A stretch of 64,000 bases of DNA from the NCBI RefSeq assembly GCF_004764705.1, contig NZ_SHLX01000022.1:1-64000 (forward strand). Direction: 5' to 3'. The DNA comes from Paenibacillus cymbidii. GTDB taxonomy: Bacteria; Bacillota; Bacilli; Paenibacillales; NBRC-103111. Below the pieces are notes generated by a model. That model worked only from the letters and a program-made list of their open reading frames with translations, was not told the origin of the DNA and ran no database searches. Numbering within the stretch: position 1 is the stretch's first letter; each line of letters starts with the position of its first letter. The position numbers and the translations under genes were made by a program. Positions 60,720 to 64,000 of this stretch are shown piece after piece.

Positions 60720-61745
60720 TTACCACTCGCGCCGATTCAGCAGCGATGACAGGAACACCAGCGCGAGCCCCTGCCCCCAGCCTTGCACGCGCTTATGCGG
60801 AACGCCGCGGTATCCTTCCGCGTCCTTCATCACCGCGGTGCCGGCGGACACGCCTTGCACCGAACCGTCGGCGCCGATGCGCGACAGAATACCCGTCACC
60901 GACTTGTTGACGTATTTGTTGTACATCTTGCCGATGCCGAGCAGCGCCGCGGCGATGCCCGTTGAGCCCGAAGTCTCCAGATACGACGACGGATCGTTCA
61001 CAATCGTATGCCACAGGCCGCTTTCGTCTTGCAGACGCACAAGCGCGCTGAGTTGGTCGCGCAGCGAACCGTCGATAATCATGAACGAAGGATGCGTCAC
61101 CGGCACCAGTTCGAGCGCCCTCGCCATCGTAATCGCCGCCCATGAGTTGCCGCGGGCCCAATAAATGCCGGACATGTGATTTTGCGCGAGATGGTCCCAG
61201 CCGTGGTAGTACAGGTTCGTCACCGGGTCCTGGAGAAAATTTTCGTGCCCGTGGTACTGCTTGAGCCCATCCTCCATGTAGTCGTCGCGCCCGGTCAGCG
61301 CGCCGATGCGGACAAGGAAGTAGCCGGCCATAAACATCGTGTCGACCCACGCCTGCTGCGGGAAGTTGTACGCCGCGGAATTGACCGTATGCTGGAAAAT
61401 GCCGTCCGCGAACCGCTCCGCGTCGTTGGCGAGAAAATCGGCCATTTCTTCGGCCAACTGCAAATACCGCTTCTCGCCGTTCACCTTATACAACGTCAGC
61501 AAGCTATGCCCGATCGATACGGCGTTGATCGTCAGCCGCGGCAGCCCGTCTTCGATCTGCTCGTCGACCCACGCTTGCAGCTGCTGGGTGTATTCGATTT
61601 TACCGGTCGCCTCGTACGCTTCCGTTACGCCGTAGAAGGCGACGCCGCCCGGCCAGTCCCAGTTGAAATCCATTTGGAACGTGCGGCGCACGACCCGGTC
61701 GATCGCGTCCCGCACAGCATGTTCGTCAAACAGCAATTGTGGCAT
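60720..61745 (-). CDS. GH105/GH88-type unsaturated glucuronyl hydrolase, copy 3
   Basis: 341 residues, more distant from the other two copies and closer to YesR-type proteins. QAWVDTMFMAGYF has Asp135 at the general-acid position, and YYHGWDH, GIYWARGNSWAA and WHTIVNDPSSYLETSG are family blocks. There is no signal peptide. GGGAGGAG precedes the ATG. Last gene of a set with the Yes-type permeases, 22 bp after the second permease. Confidence 0.9.
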   Translation of the reverse strand: MPQLLFDEHAVRDAIDRVVRRTFQMDFNWDWPGGVAFYGVTEAYEATGKIEYTQQLQAWVDEQIEDGLPRLTINAVSIGHSLLTLYKVNGEKRYLQLAEEMADFLANDAERFADGIFQHTVNSAAYNFPQQAWVDTMFMAGYFLVRIGALTGRDDYMEDGLKQYHGHENFLQDPVTNLYYHGWDHLAQNHMSGIYWARGNSWAAITMARALELVPVTHPSFMIIDGSLRDQLSALVRLQDESGLWHTIVNDPSSYLETSGSTGIAAALLGIGKMYNKYVNKSVTGILSRIGADGSVQGVSAGTAVMKDAEGYRGVPHKRVQGWGQGLALVFLSSLLNRREW

Positions 61746-61767
61746 TTCCGCTTCTCCTCCCACTGGA

Positions 61768-62613
61768 TCAACCCTTCAGACCGCTGGTGCTGATCCCTTC
61801 GACGATATATTTTTGAAACAGGAAAAATACGAGTACGATCGGCACCAGCGACAGCGTCGTCATGGCGAACATGCCGCCCCAGTTGTTCAGCGAATCGCCG
61901 TCAAGGAACAGCTTCAGCGCCAGCGACACCGGATACAGCGACGGTTTGTTCATATAAAGCAGCGGATGCAGGAAATCGTCCCACGTCCAGTAGAACGAAA
62001 AGATCGTCGACGTCACGAGCGCCGGCACGATCAGCGGCAGCACGATGCGGAAGAAAATGCCGTACTTCGTGCAGCCGTCCATCTTGGCCGCTTCGTCAAG
62101 ATCCGCCGGAAGCGTACGGATGAACTGCATCATCAGGAAAATAAAGAACGGGACGCCGAAGAAACTCGGCACGATGAGCGGCTTGTACGACGACAACCAG
62201 TGCAGCTTGGAGAAGATGACGTACTGCGAAATGACCGTCACGTCCTGCGGCAGCATCATCGTCAGCATGACGCAGCCAAACCAGAAGCCTCGGCCTGCAA
62301 ACGGCACGCGCGCCAGTGCGTAAGCCACGAGTGCCGAAGAGGCAACCGCGCCGATTGTGGCGCCGATGACGATGATGAACGAATTTTTGAAAAACGTCGT
62401 AAACGTATTGCCGGCAAAACCCTTCCAGCCGCTCGCATAGTTGCCGAACTCAAGCTTGCTCGGAATGAGGCTGTAGGCGGTGCTGAAAATTTCGTCGTTC
62501 GGCTTGAGCGAACTGACGGCCAGCCAAATGATCGGATACAGCATCAGAAACGCCAGTCCGCCGACCAGCAGATGGTAGACATAAACTTTCCAGCCGCGCA
62601 TCGCGATTTGCAT
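61768..62613 (-). CDS. ABC sugar permease (YesQ/MalG-like)
   Basis: 281 residues, six membrane segments and EAA loop DLDEAAKMDGCTKYGIFFRI. The ending FLFQKYIVEGISTSGLKG is typical of MalG-class CUT1 permeases. It starts three bases after the partner permease. Confidence 0.92.
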   Translation of the reverse strand: MQIAMRGWKVYVYHLLVGGLAFLMLYPIIWLAVSSLKPNDEIFSTAYSLIPSKLEFGNYASGWKGFAGNTFTTFFKNSFIIVIGATIGAVASSALVAYALARVPFAGRGFWFGCVMLTMMLPQDVTVISQYVIFSKLHWLSSYKPLIVPSFFGVPFFIFLMMQFIRTLPADLDEAAKMDGCTKYGIFFRIVLPLIVPALVTSTIFSFYWTWDDFLHPLLYMNKPSLYPVSLALKLFLDGDSLNNWGGMFAMTTLSLVPIVLVFFLFQKYIVEGISTSGLKG

Positions 62614-62616
62614 CCG

Positions 62617-63516
62617 TCATTCCCCCTTCGACTCGTAGTGCACCCACAAGGATGCCGATTTGAAAATCGCCAGCGTGATGACGCCGATGATAATCAGCAT
62701 GACCCACGCCATCGCGGAGGCGTACCCCATCTCGAAAAAAGAGAACGCGCGGCGGTACAAGTACAGCGAGTAGAGCAGCGTCTGGTCGAGCGGGCCGCCT
62801 TCGCCGCGGGAAATGATGTAAGCCGGCGTAAACGTCATGAATGCGGAAATCGTCTGCATGATCGTGTTGAACAGAATGATCGGGCTCAGCATCGGCAGCG
62901 TAATTTTGAAAAAGCGGGTCGCCGGGCCTGCGCCGTCCACATTGGCGGCTTCGTAAAGCGATATCGGAATGTTCTTCAGGCCGGCGAGGAAAATCAGCAT
63001 CGACGATCCGAACTGCCAGGCCGACAGCAGCACAAGCGTCCATAACGCCGTCGACGGGTTGCCGATCCACGAAGTGTCTGTATGAATGCCGATCGCGTTC
63101 AGCACCGAGTTCAGCAGCCCTTTGTCGCCGAAAATTTGCGTCCACATGATCGAAACGGCGACGCTGCCGCCGATCAGCGAAGGCAAGTAGTAAGCGGAGC
63201 GGTAAAGGCCGACGGCGCGGGTGCCGACGTTCAGCAGCATCGCCACAAGCAGGGCAAAAGCCAGTCGCAGCGGCACGCTGCCGATGACGTATGTAAACGT
63301 CACGCGCAGCGACTTGCCGATCTTGTCGTCGTCGGTCAAAATTTTGTTGTAGTTGTCGAAACCGACCCAGTGCGGCGCCTCAAGCAAATTGTAGTCGGTG
63401 AACGAATAATACAGCGACGACAGCATCGGGTACAGCGTAAACACGAGGAACCCGACGATGAACGGCGCAGCGAATACGTAACCGACCAAATGCGGGTTGT
63501 CTCTCCATTTATTCAT
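62617..63516 (-). CDS. ABC sugar permease (YesP/MalF-like)
   Basis: 299 residues, six membrane segments and EAA loop SLYEAANVDGAGPATRFFKI. It opens with VGYVFAAPFIVGFLVFTLYP, the usual start of this permease class. The ATG at 63516 (MNKWRDNPH) is preferred; the TTG four codons earlier directly abuts AGGAG. Pairs with the YesQ-like protein and the binding protein at the window end. Confidence 0.9.
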   Translation of the reverse strand: MNKWRDNPHLVGYVFAAPFIVGFLVFTLYPMLSSLYYSFTDYNLLEAPHWVGFDNYNKILTDDDKIGKSLRVTFTYVIGSVPLRLAFALLVAMLLNVGTRAVGLYRSAYYLPSLIGGSVAVSIMWTQIFGDKGLLNSVLNAIGIHTDTSWIGNPSTALWTLVLLSAWQFGSSMLIFLAGLKNIPISLYEAANVDGAGPATRFFKITLPMLSPIILFNTIMQTISAFMTFTPAYIISRGEGGPLDQTLLYSLYLYRRAFSFFEMGYASAMAWVMLIIIGVITLAIFKSASLWVHYESKGE

Positions 63517-63684
63517 GGCGTTTGTCAACTCCTATGCGGGCGGCAGGCAGCACGCGACCCCGCTCCTGATTATTGTCTTCATTATAAAAAGTTTCATCAA
63601 ACGACCGTGAGGGGAAAAACCGTCCGTTTTGTTCAAAAATCCGATGCGTTTGTTGCCGCGCGTTCGCGGAATAACGACAAAAAA

Positions 63685-63719
63685 CTCCGGAAAGCACCCT
63701 GACGGGGCGTTTTCCGGAG
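63685..63719 (-). terminator. Terminator after the solute-binding protein gene
   Basis: ctccggaaa and tttccggag arms with a T-run on the minus strand. It lies between the binding-protein gene and the permeases and may let less transcript through to the permeases, a common layout in such operons. Confidence 0.8.
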
Positions 63720-63737
63720 CATACCCAAGCGCGAAGC

Positions 63738-64000
63738 TTATTTTTTGTTTTTGGCCAGAATCGCGTTCGCTTCCTTGCGGAATTTGGCCGCGGCGTCTTC
63801 GACCGACGTCTTCTTGTACAGGATTTGTTCGCTGAGGTCTTTGAGCAGCTTCTCCACTTCGACGGAGCCGACCGGGCTCGGCGGATCCATCGGGCTGCTG
63901 TTCTGCTCGGCCCACGCGACATATTCGAACACTTTCGTTTCGGCCGGCGTCAGCAGCGGCTTCAGCGCGTCCTTCACTTTCGCCGAAATCGGCACGCCGC
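63738..64000 (-). CDS. Extracellular solute-binding protein, C-terminal part (YesO-like)
   Basis: Only the last 87 or so codons are in the window; the gene runs past the right edge. The end PPSPVGSVEVEKLLKDLSEQ and ASVEDAAAKFRKEANAILAK-type pattern (seen as TSVEDAAAKFRKEANAIL) is typical of CUT1 sugar-binding proteins. It is the natural third part of the importer with the two permeases downstream. The ligand is not readable from this piece. Confidence 0.75.
   Translation of the reverse strand, partial: GVPISAKVKDALKPLLTPAETKVFEYVAWAEQNSSPMDPPSPVGSVEVEKLLKDLSEQILYKKTSVEDAAAKFRKEANAILAKNKK

Overview
The window looks like chromosomal DNA from a high-GC, spore-forming member of the Bacillales, most probably Paenibacillus or a close relative such as Cohnella. 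The reasons are the Bacillus-type gene order (yrrNO-mltG-yrzB-ruvX-ireB-alaS, cymR-iscS, rarA-tcdA-aspS-hisS, dtd-relA-apt-recJ-secFD-comN-spoVB, yajC-tgt-queA, ruvCAB), T-box leaders before alaS and hisS, spore genes (spoVB, a SpoIID-like protein, sda), and a pectin-degradation block of the Yte/Yes/Lpl type. The genus is inferred. No tRNA, rRNA, phage, complete insertion sequence or CRISPR array was seen.

Layout. 1-820: gene-free DNA packed with hairpin repeats. 821-3260: a chemoreceptor gene behind a cyclic-di-GMP-I riboswitch. 3430-11350: tRNA-hydroxylation U32 proteins, MltG, two DUF1292 proteins, RuvX, IreB and AlaS with its T-box. 11440-11570: a probable Fur-controlled small RNA that looks like FsrA. 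11627-22240: AI-2E-family permease, zinc ribbon, IscS, CymR (split from iscS by a 200-bp MITE-like element), MnmA, RarA, TcdA, AspS and HisS with a T-box. 22427-24916: a very acidic protein and an exported FAD oxidoreductase. 25117-29911: the sda gene, a 65-residue unknown, and a ComQXPA-like quorum-sensing locus. 29908-49161: the dtd-to-queA housekeeping block and a SpoIID/SPOR protein. 49494-56747: an AraC-type regulator, two GH105 hydrolases and an Lpl-type ABC importer. 57200-59869: DCC protein and ruvCAB. 59870-60719: more hairpin repeats. 60720-64000: a third GH105 gene with a Yes-type ABC importer, cut by the window end.

Main point of interest. The locus at 25.7-29.9 kb has a ComP-like kinase (PDZ and about ten membrane segments), an overlapping ComA-like regulator and a ComQ-like isoprenyl transferase. 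Divergent from the kinase lies a 42-codon TTG-start gene with a strong ribosome binding site and its own terminator. Its peptide ends in GVEWK, with a Trp next to the C-terminus as in ComX pheromone precursors. The gene order (X divergent, then P, A, Q) differs from Bacillus (Q, X, P, A). The sensor half of the kinase is AT-rich while its catalytic half matches the host, which fits a swapped pheromone/receptor module. Other leads are the Fur-box small RNA (11476-11567) and a family of long hairpins whose outer stems covary between copies (326-440, 608-722, 59992-60099, 60501-60614).

How the parts fit. The T-boxes link synthetase expression to charging of their tRNAs. CymR, IscS and MnmA join cysteine metabolism to tRNA thiolation. 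SecD, SecF and YajC are translocase accessories. The GH105 enzymes act on unsaturated oligogalacturonide or rhamnogalacturonide products taken up by the two ABC importers. All functional statements rest on reading translated sequences; no database search was run.
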